64,000 nt of DNA, from contig JAHDQN010000013.1 of the NCBI GenBank assembly GCA_018433775.1, positions 165,956 to 229,955 on the forward strand. The letters run 5' to 3'. The DNA is from Deltaproteobacteria bacterium. Its GTDB lineage: Bacteria; Desulfobacterota; Desulfomonilia; UBA1062. Both the position numbers and the translations under genes were made by a program. Below, piece after piece: positions 1-9,579 of this stretch. Every line of letters begins with the position of its first letter. Positions within the stretch are counted from its first letter, which is position 1. A model generated the notes under the pieces. It was not told the DNA's origin. It did not search any database and worked only from the letters and a program-made list of their open reading frames with translations.

Positions 1-2601
1 GAGCTCGACCTTTCGGGCAGCGTCACCTTTTTCAACGACTCCATATGCCGCATGTTGGGATGTCCGCCTGAAGAGATGCAGGGGATGAGCTATCGGGCAT
101 TCACCTCGGCCGATACGGCCAAGAGGATGTATCAGGTCTTCCATGCCATATACCTGACCGGAGAGCCGGGCGTGATGCTTGACTATGAGGTCATACGCAA
201 GGACGGCGTGAAAAGGAGCCATGAGCTGACCGCATCGCTCGTGCGGGACGCATCCGGCTCACCGGCCGGTTTCCGGGGGGTGGTCAGGGACGTTACCGAG
301 CGCAAGCGCGCCCAGGAGGCCCTGCAAAGGAGCGAGGAGCGCTGGCAGTTTGCGCTGGAAGGCGCCGGTGACGGGGTGTGGGATCTGAACCTGAAGACCG
401 GCAAGGTGTTCCGGTCGCCGCGCTGGAAGGAGATGCTGGGCTACGCCGAGCACGAGATCTCCGACAGCAGCGACGAGTGGGCGATCCATGTACACCCCGA
501 CGACCGTGAGCCGAGCGACAGGGAGCTGGACCGGCACCTGAGGGGCGAGTCGCCCGTGTATGTGAGCGAGCACCGCATCCGGTGCAAGAACGGATCATAC
601 AAGTGGATTCTCGACCGGGGCAAGCTGATCCAGTGGGATCACGACGGCACGCCGCTGCGCATCATCGGAACCCAGACAGACATCACCGAGAGGAAGCGGG
701 CCGAGGAAGCCCTGCGGCAGAGCGAGGGACGGTATCGGACCATCTTCGAGCACACGGCCACGGCAAACATCATCGTGGATGAGAACCATGTCATCCGTCT
801 CGCCAACTCCAAGTTCGAGAAGCTCGTGGGATACACAAGGAAAGAGCTGGAAGGAAAGATGGTCTGGACCACCTTTGTGGCGGAAGAAGACCTGAAACGG
901 ATGAAGAAGTACCATAGCCAGCGCCGCAGAAAGGAAGGTGCGGCCCCGGATTCCTATGAGTTCCGGTGCAGTGTCCGGTCGGGGGAGACGCGTGACCTCT
1001 TCATGAGTGTGACCATGATCCCGGGCACGAACGAGAGCGTGGCCTCGATCATCGACATAACGGACCGGAAAAAGGCGGAGGAAGCCCTGCGGCAGAGCGA
1101 GGAGCGGTTCCGGGACATGGCGAGGCTCATGCCCGAGACCGTGTTCGAGACCGACGAGTACGGCATCATCACCTTTGCCAACCAGACCGCCTTTGAGAAA
1201 TTCCAGTATCCCCCTGAAGAGCTGGACAAGGGACTGGACATAACCCACATGCTGGCATCCGAAGACCGGGCACGGGCGACCGAAAACATCGGCAGGGTAC
1301 TGGCGGGCGAGAGGCTCGGGCTGAACGAGTATCTGGCCCGGCGCAAGGACGGCACCACCTTTCCCGCGCTGGTGCATGCAGTCGCGATCATGAAGAACGG
1401 AAGGCCTTCGGGTGCCCGCGGCTTCCTGATCGACATCAGCGACAAGAAGATCCTCGAGGAGCAGTTCATGCGCGCCCAGAAGATGGAGGCCATCGGGACC
1501 ATGGCGGGAGGGATCGCCCACGATTTCAACAACCTGCTCATGGGCATTCTCGGCAATGTCTCGCTCATGCTCCTGAGCGCGGACAAGTCCCACCCGTTTG
1601 TCGATCGCCTGAAAAACGTGGAGGAATACGTGCGCCAGGGCTCCGAGCTCACCAAGCAGTTTCTCGGGTTTGCCCGCGGGGGCAAGTATGAGGTCAGGCC
1701 CACTCAGCTGGGAGAATTTATCCAGAGGGGCGCCGAGATGTTCGGGAGGACCAAGAAGGAAATCCGGATACACCAGAACATCCAGGAAGGGCTGTGGATC
1801 GTGGAGGTGGACCGGAACCAGATGGAGCAGGTCATGCTCAACCTCTTCGTGAACGCATGGCAGGCCATGCCCGGAGGCGGAGATCTTTATCTCTCAACCC
1901 AAAACGTGAACCTCGACGAGTCCGAGGTAGCACCCTTCGGGGTGGAACCGGGCAGGTATGTCCGGGTCTCGGTGACCGATACCGGCATCGGCATGGACGA
2001 GGCGGTCAAGTCGCGGATCTTCGAGCCGTTCTTCACCACCAAGGGCAAGGGGAGGGGGACCGGGCTCGGGCTTGCCTCGGTTTACGGCATCATGAAAAAC
2101 CACAAGGGGTTCGTCACCGTGGAGAGCGAGAAGGGCGCGGGCTCTACGTTCACCCTGTATCTTCCCGCATCAGAGAAGACCGTTCAGGAAGAACGGCAGA
2201 CCTGCGGAGAGATCAGGAAAGGCCAGGGGACCATTCTGCTCATCGACGATGAGGAGGTCATTCTGGACGTGGGCGCCGAGATGCTCAAGAGACTCGGGTA
2301 TGACGTCATTACCGCCGCGGGAGGAAGGGCAGGGATCGAGACATACCGCGCCAACCGGGATTCCATAGACCTGGTGGTGCTTGATATGATCATGCCCGAC
2401 CTCGGCGGCAGAGAAACCTTTGACGGTCTGAAGGAAATCAGGCCGGATGTGAACGTACTGCTGTCGAGCGGATACAGTCTCAACGGCCAGGCCAAGGAAA
2501 TTATGGACAAGGGGTGCAGAGGGTTCATCCAGAAACCGTTCAGCCTGGGAGATCTCGCGGACAAGATCATGGAGATCCTCGACGGGCAGCAGGAGCGGTG
2601 A
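1..2601 (+). CDS. PAS multi-sensor hybrid histidine kinase, 5' truncated by window edge
   Basis: The reading frame is open from base 1, so the true start lies to the left. The visible part holds the end of one PAS domain and three more PAS/PAC units, each ending in an ITERKRAEEALRQSE-type linker (about nt 280-340, 660-730 and 1050-1110). A HisKA dimerisation region follows, with the phospho-accepting His in GGIAHDFNN (His codon near nt 1519). The HATPase_c domain has N box NLFVNAW and G box DTGIGM. A C-terminal receiver domain (about nt 2235-2590) has the acidic pair DDEE, phospho-Asp in LVVLDMI (codon 2383) and Lys in QKPF. No membrane segment is visible, so it probably senses a cytosolic redox or small-molecule signal through the PAS domains. 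No partner regulator is seen to the right. Confidence 0.93.
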   Translation, partial: ELDLSGSVTFFNDSICRMLGCPPEEMQGMSYRAFTSADTAKRMYQVFHAIYLTGEPGVMLDYEVIRKDGVKRSHELTASLVRDASGSPAGFRGVVRDVTERKRAQEALQRSEERWQFALEGAGDGVWDLNLKTGKVFRSPRWKEMLGYAEHEISDSSDEWAIHVHPDDREPSDRELDRHLRGESPVYVSEHRIRCKNGSYKWILDRGKLIQWDHDGTPLRIIGTQTDITERKRAEEALRQSEGRYRTIFEHTATANIIVDENHVIRLANSKFEKLVGYTRKELEGKMVWTTFVAEEDLKRMKKYHSQRRRKEGAAPDSYEFRCSVRSGETRDLFMSVTMIPGTNESVASIIDITDRKKAEEALRQSEERFRDMARLMPETVFETDEYGIITFANQTAFEKFQYPPEELDKGLDITHMLASEDRARATENIGRVLAGERLGLNEYLARRKDGTTFPALVHAVAIMKNGRPSGARGFLIDISDKKILEEQFMRAQKMEAIGTMAGGIAHDFNNLLMGILGNVSLMLLSADKSHPFVDRLKNVEEYVRQGSELTKQFLGFARGGKYEVRPTQLGEFIQRGAEMFGRTKKEIRIHQNIQEGLWIVEVDRNQMEQVMLNLFVNAWQAMPGGGDLYLSTQNVNLDESEVAPFGVEPGRYVRVSVTDTGIGMDEAVKSRIFEPFFTTKGKGRGTGLGLASVYGIMKNHKGFVTVESEKGAGSTFTLYLPASEKTVQEERQTCGEIRKGQGTILLIDDEEVILDVGAEMLKRLGYDVITAAGGRAGIETYRANRDSIDLVVLDMIMPDLGGRETFDGLKEIRPDVNVLLSSGYSLNGQAKEIMDKGCRGFIQKPFSLGDLADKIMEILDGQQER

Positions 2602-2910
2602 TATCCGCCGAGATCCGGTCTCGCTTCTCCCTGGGCCCAAGGTCATCCCGCTCGGGATTTCACCGGGATGCACGTCCAACGACTCTTCGGACCCGGGTGC
2701 CCGTCTCCTTCCGGGAGGGAGTGTTTCACCCATGCACCCGCACCGATGACCCTCCCCGGCGCAAGGGCACGGCCCTGTTTTCCTTGAAGGCGATTCGGTT
2801 TCAGCCGGGCTTGAACCGGCTTTCCGGGTTGCTTCGCTGTCAGAGCCCGTGCTCTTCTTGAAGGAAAACAAGACCAGCGCCCTGCTCGTGCATATCTAAC
2901 TCAGAAGCCT
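2602..2910. other. Intergenic region, convergent genes
   Basis: This 309-base gap lies between the kinase and the convergent helix-hairpin-helix gene. A short inverted repeat AGCCGG/CCGGCT with a 7-base loop near 2802-2825, followed by TTTCC, is a weak terminator candidate. No coding or RNA gene is recognised. Confidence 0.4.
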
Positions 2911-3306
2911 TTAGTCGCCCCGCCGGTCCTCCTGTAACCAGTAACCGAAGAAGGGGTCCCCGTGGGGCCGCACGGTCTTCTCAGGCTCGTAGTCGGTGGG
3001 ACCTGTCGTCTTCAGCCAGAAACGGGCCTCTTCGAAGTTGGTGATGTCTTCCATGCCTTCGACGTTCTTCAACTCATCCGTGCTCGTGAAAGGGCCACTT
3101 GCTTCCCGATATTCGATAATATTTTCGGCTACCTGGTCAGGATTGTCGATATTGCTCCTTCCCAGGAACCAGGCCAGCTCTTCCTGTGTGGCGGTGTTTA
3201 CATTCGCCGATCCCTTGCCCCAGGGATAATAGTCCCCATGAGCCATGCCACCGAAGGTGAACAGGAACACCAGCATCGCTAGTCCGAGAGTGATAAGCCT
3301 CTTCAT
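2911..3306 (-). CDS. Secreted helix-hairpin-helix (ComEA-like) protein
   Basis: A protein of about 131 residues starts at ATG 3306, where a GGAGGTCA ribosome site lies 5-6 bases upstream; longer in-frame starts lack one. The first 24 residues are a signal peptide (MKRLITLGLAMLVFLF... ending MAHG). The mature part has the SANVNTATQEELAWFLG start typical of ComEA-type helix-hairpin-helix modules, then a GPFTSTDELKNVEGM second hairpin. In ComEA this fold binds DNA without sequence specificity during uptake, but many short exported versions have no known role. The gene stands alone, so a competence role is not implied. Confidence 0.8.
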   Translation of the reverse strand: MKRLITLGLAMLVFLFTFGGMAHGDYYPWGKGSANVNTATQEELAWFLGRSNIDNPDQVAENIIEYREASGPFTSTDELKNVEGMEDITNFEEARFWLKTTGPTDYEPEKTVRPHGDPFFGYWLQEDRRGD

Positions 3307-3412
3307 GGCCTTTGACCTCCTTGTTGGTTTTGCTGCTCTCATGTGAGCATGTGAATACTATAGTGACACAGTGCAGGGAATAAAGGGGTCTCGGGCCAAT
3401 TTATGCGTTTTC

Positions 3413-5248
3413 TCAGTCTCCTTCCCGGTACATGGACTCGATGAGGTCTTTGTACTGCCGGTTGATGGAGGTGCGCTTGACCTTCATGGTGGGGGTCACC
3501 TCGCCGTCCTCGGTGTAGAGCTTCTTGTCCAGGAGCCTGAACTTGCGGATGTTCTCCACCCGGGCGAGCTGCTTGTTGACCTTGGCCACTTCTTCACCGA
3601 TGAGCCGGTTCACCTCCTCGGTCCTGGTGAGGCTCGCGAAGGTGGTGTACTGGACCTTCTGATCCTGGGCCCACTTCACCACGGTCTCCTCGTCGATCAC
3701 GATGATGGCGGAGATGAACTTCCGCCGGTCGCCGATGACCACGGCGTCGTTGATGTAGGGGGAGAACTTGAGCAGGTTCTCGATGTACTGCGGGGCCACG
3801 TTCTTGCCGCCAGCGGTCACGATGAGGTCCTTCTTGCGGTCCGTGATCTTGAGGTAGCCCTCGTCGTCGACCTCGCCCACGTCGCCGGTGTGGAACCAGC
3901 CGTCCTCGCCGATGGCCTCCCTCGTGTTCTCGTCGTCCTTGAAGTAGCCCTGGAAGATACCCCCGTGCCGGATCAGGATTTCGCCGTCCTCGGCGATCCT
4001 TACCTCCGAGCCGGGCAGGCACCTGCCCACGGTGCCGAGCTTGAAGTTGGTCGCGTCAGAGATGTGCGTGATGCCCGTGGTCTCGGTGAGCCCGTAGCCT
4101 TCGCGGATGGGAATCCCGATGCTCTGGAAGAACTTGAGCACCTCGTGAGATATGGGCGCGGCTCCAGAGAACCCGATGCGCACCCGGTCGAAGCCGAGCC
4201 GCTCCTTGAGCTTCCAGAACACGGCGAAATAGGCGAGCCGGTAGCCGAGCATGAGCGGCAGCGGAACCGGCTTTTTCGCCAGCTTGCAGTCGTTGTACCT
4301 GGTGCCTATCTTGAAGGCGATCCCGTACAGGGTGCGCTTGAGCCAGGTGGCGTCCATCATTTTGAGCACGATCCCGGAGTGGTACTTCTCCCAGATCCGG
4401 GGCACGGCGTGGAAGAGGGTGGGGGAGACGTCCTTGAGGTCGTTCATGACCGTGTCCGTGTTCTCGGTGAAGTTCACGATATGCCCTACCCGCAGGTGCA
4501 TCATGAGGTCGAAGATCTGCTCGTACACGTGGTTCAGGGGCAGAAACGAGATGGTCTCGTCGTCGATGGACGTGCGGGTGATCTTCTCGGTCTGCCGGGC
4601 GATCCACCGGTAGTTCTTGTGCGAGATCATGGCTCCCTTGGGCGGCCCCGTAGTGCCCGAGGTGTAGATGATGGAGGCGGTCTCGTCCTCCTTCCCCTCG
4701 TCCACGATCTTGTCGAAGAGCTCCGGGTTCTCCCGGTGGTTCTGCCTGCCCAGCTTCAGGAGATCGTCGAAGCTCATGACCATGTCGTCGTCGAAGTGCC
4801 GCAATCCCTCCATGTCCCATACCACGACCTTTTTCAGTCCTGGCGTCCGCTCACGGAAGAGCAGGGCCTTGTCGCACTGCTCCTCGTCCTCGCAGATGTA
4901 CACCACCGAATCGGAGTGCCCCACCACATACTCGCACTCGGCCGCAGGGTTGGTGGTGTAGACCCCCACGAATGTGGCACCCAGCGACATGACGCCCAGG
5001 GCCGAGAAGAGCCACTCGGGCTTGTTCTCGCCGATGATGGACACGTGGTCTCCCCGTTTGACGCCCAGGGCGTGGAGCCCCAGGGCGACGTCGCGCACGC
5101 TGTCGGCATATTGCCTCCAGGTGATGTCGTGCCAGATGCCGTAATCCTTCATCCGCATGGCGACGCGGTCGGGCTGTACGGAGGCAAGCACCCGCAAGGC
5201 CTGCGGCAGGGTCTGAACCTTGTCTGTCGGTCTCTCGATCTGTTCCAT
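3413..5248 (-). CDS. Long-chain-type acyl-CoA synthetase (AMP-forming)
   Basis: A protein of about 611 residues of the ANL adenylating superfamily, which activates a carboxylic acid to an acyl-adenylate and then to acyl-CoA. The P-loop YTSGTTGPPKG, the GYGLTETTG motif and the TGDVGEVDDEGYLKITDRKKD hinge segment are all present, and it has the FadD15/long-chain layout with C-terminal VKRTSINRQYKDLI. The start at 5248 is chosen because GGAGGCCGGAG lies just upstream; the longer frame into the previous gene has low-complexity composition. It begins 19 bases after the livF stop, so it is probably the last gene of the Liv operon. That context suggests its substrate is the acid imported by the transporter, or its breakdown product. 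Confidence 0.92.
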   Translation of the reverse strand: MEQIERPTDKVQTLPQALRVLASVQPDRVAMRMKDYGIWHDITWRQYADSVRDVALGLHALGVKRGDHVSIIGENKPEWLFSALGVMSLGATFVGVYTTNPAAECEYVVGHSDSVVYICEDEEQCDKALLFRERTPGLKKVVVWDMEGLRHFDDDMVMSFDDLLKLGRQNHRENPELFDKIVDEGKEDETASIIYTSGTTGPPKGAMISHKNYRWIARQTEKITRTSIDDETISFLPLNHVYEQIFDLMMHLRVGHIVNFTENTDTVMNDLKDVSPTLFHAVPRIWEKYHSGIVLKMMDATWLKRTLYGIAFKIGTRYNDCKLAKKPVPLPLMLGYRLAYFAVFWKLKERLGFDRVRIGFSGAAPISHEVLKFFQSIGIPIREGYGLTETTGITHISDATNFKLGTVGRCLPGSEVRIAEDGEILIRHGGIFQGYFKDDENTREAIGEDGWFHTGDVGEVDDEGYLKITDRKKDLIVTAGGKNVAPQYIENLLKFSPYINDAVVIGDRRKFISAIIVIDEETVVKWAQDQKVQYTTFASLTRTEEVNRLIGEEVAKVNKQLARVENIRKFRLLDKKLYTEDGEVTPTMKVKRTSINRQYKDLIESMYREGD

Positions 5249-5267
5249 TCTCCGGCCTCCCCCTTCT

Positions 5268-6038
5268 CTACCTGAACCGGACCTTGCGCCGGTAGCGCTT
5301 GTATCCCTTGACGGACTGCTCGGTCGCGATGCCGAGATAGAACTCCTTGACGTCGTCGTCCTCACGGAGCACCTCGGGCTTGTCCGCCCGCACGATCCTC
5401 CCGTTTTCCATGAGATAGGCATAGTCAGAGTACTTGAGCGCCATGTTCACGTTCTGCTCCACCAGGAGGATGGTCACCCCTTCCGAGTTGATCCGCCTGA
5501 TGATGGTGAATATCTCCTTGGTGAGCAGCGGGGAGAGCCCCAGCGAGGGCTCGTCGAGCATGAGGAGCTTGGGCCTGCTCATGAGGGCCCGCGCTATGGC
5601 CAGCATCTGCTGCTCGCCGCCGCTCAGGTGCCCGGCCTGCTGGTTCCGCCTCTGCCCGAGGATGGGGAACTGCTTGAGCAGCGACTCGATGTCCTGCCTG
5701 ACGCCCTTCTTGTCCCTCCTGGTGTAGGCCCCCATGAGGATGTTCTCCATCACGCTCAGCTCCGGGAACACCTCCCGGCCCTCGGGCACGTAGCTGATGC
5801 CCAGGCGCACGATCTCCTCGGTGTCGAGCCGGTCGATGCGCCTTCCCATGAACTCGATCGTCCCCTTCTCGGGCTGGTCGTCGTCGAGCAGGCGCATGAT
5901 GGTCTTCAAGGTCGTGGTCTTGCCCGCGCCGTTGGAGCCGAGCAGGGCCACGATGTCGCCCTCGTTGATCTCGAAGGAGATCCCGTGGAGCGCACGGATC
6001 AGGTCATACCATGTCTCGATGTTCTTGATCGTGAGCAT
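5268..6038 (-). CDS. livF: Branched-chain-type ABC transporter ATPase LivF
   Basis: A 256-residue ATPase subunit of a hydrophobic amino-acid-type ABC importer. Walker A GSNGAGKTT, the LSGGEQQ signature and Walker B LLMLDEPSLGLSP are intact, followed by the H-loop region LLVEQNV typical of LivF. It overlaps livG by 35 bases and has its own AGGAGGA site 5 bases before the ATG. The C-terminus has an unusual basic tail (KRYRRKVRFR). LivF and LivG form the cytoplasmic heterodimer that drives the LivH/LivM permease. Confidence 0.95.
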   Translation of the reverse strand: MLTIKNIETWYDLIRALHGISFEINEGDIVALLGSNGAGKTTTLKTIMRLLDDDQPEKGTIEFMGRRIDRLDTEEIVRLGISYVPEGREVFPELSVMENILMGAYTRRDKKGVRQDIESLLKQFPILGQRRNQQAGHLSGGEQQMLAIARALMSRPKLLMLDEPSLGLSPLLTKEIFTIIRRINSEGVTILLVEQNVNMALKYSDYAYLMENGRIVRADKPEVLREDDDVKEFYLGIATEQSVKGYKRYRRKVRFR

Positions 6039-6813
6039 CGTCGTCCTCCTCGCCGAGATAGGCCGCGATCACGTCCGGGTGCTTCTGCACCTCTGCGGGC
6101 GTCCCCTCGATGATCTTCACCCCCTGGTTGATGGCCAGGATCCTGTCGGAAATGCCCATCACCATGTTCATGTCGTGCTCGATGAGCATGATAGTGACCC
6201 GGTAGTCCTCCTGGATGTCCTTGATCCAGATCCTCAAGTCATCCTTCTCCTCGGTGTTCATGCCGGCGGAGGGCTCGTCGAGCAGCAGGACCTTGGGCTC
6301 CAGGGCCAGCGCGCGGCCCAGCTCCACGAGCTTGCGCTTGCCGTAGGGCAGGCCGGAGACGAACTGGTCGCGCACGGACTGCAGGTCGAGAAAGTCCACG
6401 ATGTGCTCCACGACCTCGCGGTGTCGCACCTCTTCCCGCGCGCAGGGCGTCCACTTGCCCAGCATGAAGAATCCGCTCAGCACGCCGGTTTTCATGTGGA
6501 TGTGCCGGCCGAGCATGAGGTTGTCCATGACCGTGGCATTGCCGAAGAGCTGGGTGTTCTGAAAGGTCCGGGCAACTCCCCTGCGGGCGATCCTATCCGG
6601 AGAGAGCCCGGTGAGGTTTTCCCCGTCGAGCACGACCCTGCCGGAGTCCGGCTTGTAGATGCCGCTGATCATGTTGAAGATGGTGGTCTTCCCCGAGCCG
6701 TTTGGTCCGATGATGGAGAAGATGGAGTTCTGCCGGACGTCGAAGCTCACGTCCTGCACGGCCCGGATGCCGCCGAAGCTGATGCCGATGTTTTCCACCT
6801 TGAAGTGGGCCAT
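6004..6813 (-). CDS. livG: Branched-chain-type ABC transporter ATPase LivG
   Basis: A 269-residue ATPase with Walker A GPNGSGKTT, the ARTFQNTQLF segment characteristic of LivG, and Walker B LLLDEPSAGMN. The signature segment is SGLPYGKRKLVELGRAL, a common LivG variant of LSGGQ. The last 12 codons overlap the livF start, implying translational coupling. It pairs with LivF at the membrane. Confidence 0.95.
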   Translation of the reverse strand: MAHFKVENIGISFGGIRAVQDVSFDVRQNSIFSIIGPNGSGKTTIFNMISGIYKPDSGRVVLDGENLTGLSPDRIARRGVARTFQNTQLFGNATVMDNLMLGRHIHMKTGVLSGFFMLGKWTPCAREEVRHREVVEHIVDFLDLQSVRDQFVSGLPYGKRKLVELGRALALEPKVLLLDEPSAGMNTEEKDDLRIWIKDIQEDYRVTIMLIEHDMNMVMGISDRILAINQGVKIIEGTPAEVQKHPDVIAAYLGEEDDDAHDQEHRDMV

Positions 6814-6909
6814 ATGCCTTGTCCCCCCGTCATTTCGGGCGCCTGCGCATATCGGGTCCGCCCCGGGAATCCCGGGACAGACCCGTTTCTCAGTCGATGC
6901 GTGTGATGC

Positions 6910-8106
6910 CTATTTCGTCTTCCATGTCGCCAGTTCGTTCTGCACCCAGTCCTGAAGCAGGATATAGCTGCCGTTCGGGCCGCACTGCTGGATCTGGATG
7001 GAATCCGTGCCCTGGTGAACCTCCGGGGTCCAGGTGATCTTGGGGCCGATGCCCTGGTAGTCCTTGGTCGTGTTGAGGGCATTGAGGAAGGCCTCGGTGC
7101 TCAGGTCCGGACCCACGCGCTGCAATGCATCGATAAGAGGCTCGGCATACAGAACCCCTGCCAGGTAGAAGGTGCCGCAGCGTTCCTCGGGCGCATACTT
7201 TTTCGCGGCCTCGCGATACTTGACGATGAGCGGATGGTCCGAATCGGGCGGTATTCCGAAACCGCCGGTGATCACGCCCTCCCACATCCCGCCGGTGATC
7301 TTGTTCATGAGCGGGAAGTCGGACAGGGTATTGGACGATACCCACTGCGGCTTGAACCCGATGGTCGCACAGGTCTTGATCGCAATCGTGGCGCTGGTCG
7401 GGTTCACCCACATGATCACCACCTCGGCCCCGGAGTTTTTGAGCCTGAGCATCTGGGACGACAGGTCTTTCTCGCCGGGCTCCACCGAGATCTCTTCAAC
7501 GAGGTCTATGTCGTAGGTGGCGAGTCTCTGCTTGCAGCCGGCCAGGCCGCTCTTGCCATAGGAGTCGTTCTGATAGAAGAACCCGATCTTCGTCATCTTG
7601 AGGTTCTCAACGATATACTTGGTGAGAACGCTCGCCTCGTCTTCATACAGCGGGTATATGCCGAACAGGTAGGGATTGACCGGGAACACGTACTCGTTGA
7701 TGGCCGTTGACGGGCCCACCCAGACCACCTTGTTCTCGGCCAGATAGTCCTTGACCGCCATGCCGCAGGCGGCGCCCACTCCGCCGACAAAGGCGAAGAT
7801 CCCTCTGCGCTCGACCAGCTCCTTGACCACTGCCTTGGTCTGGGCGGGGTTGTACTGGTCGTCCCTGACGAAATACTTGATCTTCCTGCCGTGGATTCCG
7901 CCCTCCTCGTTGACCATCTGGAAGATGAGATCGCTCCCGCGCGCCACCGAACCCCATGGGGCGGCCGGACCGGTCTGAGGCCCCCACTGGGCGATCCGAA
8001 TCTCCTTCTTGTCGAACCCGGGCGCGCCTGCATATCCCTGAACAGGCAGCATGAGCACCAGAATTAAGGCCAGCAACCAGAAAACCGTACTCCTCGTTCC
8101 TTTCAT
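6910..8106 (-). CDS. livK: Periplasmic substrate-binding protein, Liv/amide family
   Basis: A 398-residue type I periplasmic binding protein (Peripla_BP_6). An export signal covers about residues 1-27 (MKGTRSTVFWLLALILVLML, predicted cut near GYAG). The mature start KEIRIAQWGPQTGPAAPWG matches the bilobed LivJ/LivK/AmiC group. A GGAGGGAGT site immediately precedes the ATG at 8106. It lies inside the Liv operon between the NTF2-like gene and livG. Ligand identity cannot be read from sequence; relatives bind branched-chain amino acids, amides, urea or aromatic acids. Confidence 0.92.
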   Translation of the reverse strand: MKGTRSTVFWLLALILVLMLPVQGYAGAPGFDKKEIRIAQWGPQTGPAAPWGSVARGSDLIFQMVNEEGGIHGRKIKYFVRDDQYNPAQTKAVVKELVERRGIFAFVGGVGAACGMAVKDYLAENKVVWVGPSTAINEYVFPVNPYLFGIYPLYEDEASVLTKYIVENLKMTKIGFFYQNDSYGKSGLAGCKQRLATYDIDLVEEISVEPGEKDLSSQMLRLKNSGAEVVIMWVNPTSATIAIKTCATIGFKPQWVSSNTLSDFPLMNKITGGMWEGVITGGFGIPPDSDHPLIVKYREAAKKYAPEERCGTFYLAGVLYAEPLIDALQRVGPDLSTEAFLNALNTTKDYQGIGPKITWTPEVHQGTDSIQIQQCGPNGSYILLQDWVQNELATWKTK

Positions 8107-8197
8107 ACTCCCTCCTTACCGCTGCTTTTTTATGAGCAGCTCATTCATTTGTTGCCTCCTGGTACAACCATACCGAAAAATGACAGGGTCTTGCCTT

Positions 8198-8674
8198 TCA
8201 ACCCTTGAACCACCGCCCCCCCTCCCTGAGGAAGGTGAAGCAGAAGTTGCACTCCGCTGTTGTGTTTGTATCCCGGTATTCCAGGGTCACGTCCACCTCC
8301 ACCTGAGCGAAGCGCTCGACCCCGGGATACGACTGCGGGTCGTGGTTCGGCCGCAGTCCGTAGATGTCCACGATCGTATACCGGACGATCTTCGAGGGGT
8401 TGGAGCTCATGTCGGCGATGAAATCCTCGTAGGTGTGATTTTGCCGGTAAATGGACGAGGGTGCAAGACATCCGTAGACCGTATCGAGATCGCCCTTCAT
8501 CTCCGCGGCGAAATACGTATGCAGGGCCTGCTCGATCCGGGGGCGCTCGTAGAGCATCTCCAGAAAATACCGCGGCCTCTCGAAGACGAGAACCGCGGCG
8601 ACGAGCGCGCACAGGGCCGCTGCCGCGGCCCCTGAGAGGATCAGGGTTCTGGCGTGGGTGCGCTCCCCGTCCAT
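8198..8674 (-). CDS. Membrane-anchored NTF2-like hypothetical protein in the Liv operon
   Basis: A 158-residue protein with one N-terminal membrane segment (about residues 11-31, LILSGAAAAALCALVAAVLV) and a globular tail. The tail (RIEQALHTYFAAEMKGDLDTVYGCLAPSS, then alternating beta-strand sequence) resembles the NTF2/SnoaL cone fold. The start lies 4 bases after the livH stop, so the two are co-translated. No catalytic residues are recognised. Its position between the permease and binding-protein genes suggests an accessory role in this transporter, but that is inference. Confidence 0.75.
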   Translation of the reverse strand: MDGERTHARTLILSGAAAAALCALVAAVLVFERPRYFLEMLYERPRIEQALHTYFAAEMKGDLDTVYGCLAPSSIYRQNHTYEDFIADMSSNPSKIVRYTIVDIYGLRPNHDPQSYPGVERFAQVEVDVTLEYRDTNTTAECNFCFTFLREGGRWFKG

Positions 8675-8678
8675 CCGC

Positions 8679-9551
8679 CTATACCTTCTTCACGTAGTGC
8701 TTGGCAAAGAGCCCGCTCGGCCTGATGGTGAGGATGATGATGATCACCACAAAGGCCACGATGGGCTTCCACACGGGCCACGCATAGCCGAAGAAGTTTT
8801 CTATGAGCCCCAGCATGAGTCCTCCCACCACCACGCCCGGGATGCTGGTGAGCCCCCCGAGCACGGCCGCGGCAAAGGCCCGCATGAAGGGCTCCATCAT
8901 GAAGTTCGGGTCCAGGACCGACCGGGCGGCGAAGAACATCGCGGCCACGGCGCCGATGAGCGAGCTCAATCCCCAGGTGAACGAGAAGACCCGCTCCACC
9001 TTGATGCCCATGATCTTGGCCGCGTTCTGGTTCTGCTGGGTTGCGCGCATGGCGATGCCGAGATTGGAATACCGGAAGAACAGGAAGAGCAGCACCATGA
9101 TGAGCGCGGTCAGCGCGAACACCCCGATGGACCACTCGTTGAGCACCAGACCCGGGATGGGCTCATGGACCTTCTGGACGGAAAGAGGGAAGGTGAAGTC
9201 CTTCTGCTCGGCGCCCCATTTCCAGCCCGCGAGGCCCATGAGGAGCATCTCCGCGCCCAGGGTGATGATGATGAGCCCGAGCACGGTGGGGTCCTTGGCC
9301 GGCCTCAGGAAAAAGAACTCGATGAACACGCCGAGCAGTACAGCGAACACCATGGTCAGGACAAAGGCCAGCCAGAAAGGCAGGCCGTACTGCGCAAGGA
9401 TGTGGTAGGTGACGAAGGTGGAGATCATGCCCATCTCGCCCTGGCCGAAGTTGATCACGTCCGAAGTCTTGTAGATGATGGCCACGGCCACGCCGAAGAG
9501 CCCGTAACACGCCCCGATTGCCAAGCCTTCAATGATAAGTTGTTCGATCAT
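8679..9551 (-). CDS. livH: Branched-chain-type ABC permease LivH
   Basis: A 290-residue integral membrane protein with about eight hydrophobic segments. It carries the LivH hallmark GACYGLFGVAVAIIYKTSDVINFGQGEMGM near the N-terminus and the EAA-like ATQQNQNAAKIMGIKVERVF loop that contacts the ATPases. It is the second gene of the operon, 28 bases after livM. With LivM it forms the transmembrane channel. Confidence 0.95.
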   Translation of the reverse strand: MIEQLIIEGLAIGACYGLFGVAVAIIYKTSDVINFGQGEMGMISTFVTYHILAQYGLPFWLAFVLTMVFAVLLGVFIEFFFLRPAKDPTVLGLIIITLGAEMLLMGLAGWKWGAEQKDFTFPLSVQKVHEPIPGLVLNEWSIGVFALTALIMVLLFLFFRYSNLGIAMRATQQNQNAAKIMGIKVERVFSFTWGLSSLIGAVAAMFFAARSVLDPNFMMEPFMRAFAAAVLGGLTSIPGVVVGGLMLGLIENFFGYAWPVWKPIVAFVVIIIILTIRPSGLFAKHYVKKV

Positions 9552-9579
9552 GGTCTTTTCACACTCCCCTCATCGGCGG

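Noticed and set aside
595..1773. 392-codon minus-strand frame
   Set aside because: Antisense to the PAS and kinase domains of the hybrid kinase; no ribosome site and no motif.
3371..5275. 634-codon plus-strand frame
   Set aside because: It is antisense to the acyl-CoA synthetase, which has clear family motifs. The frame is a by-product of GC-rich codon bias.
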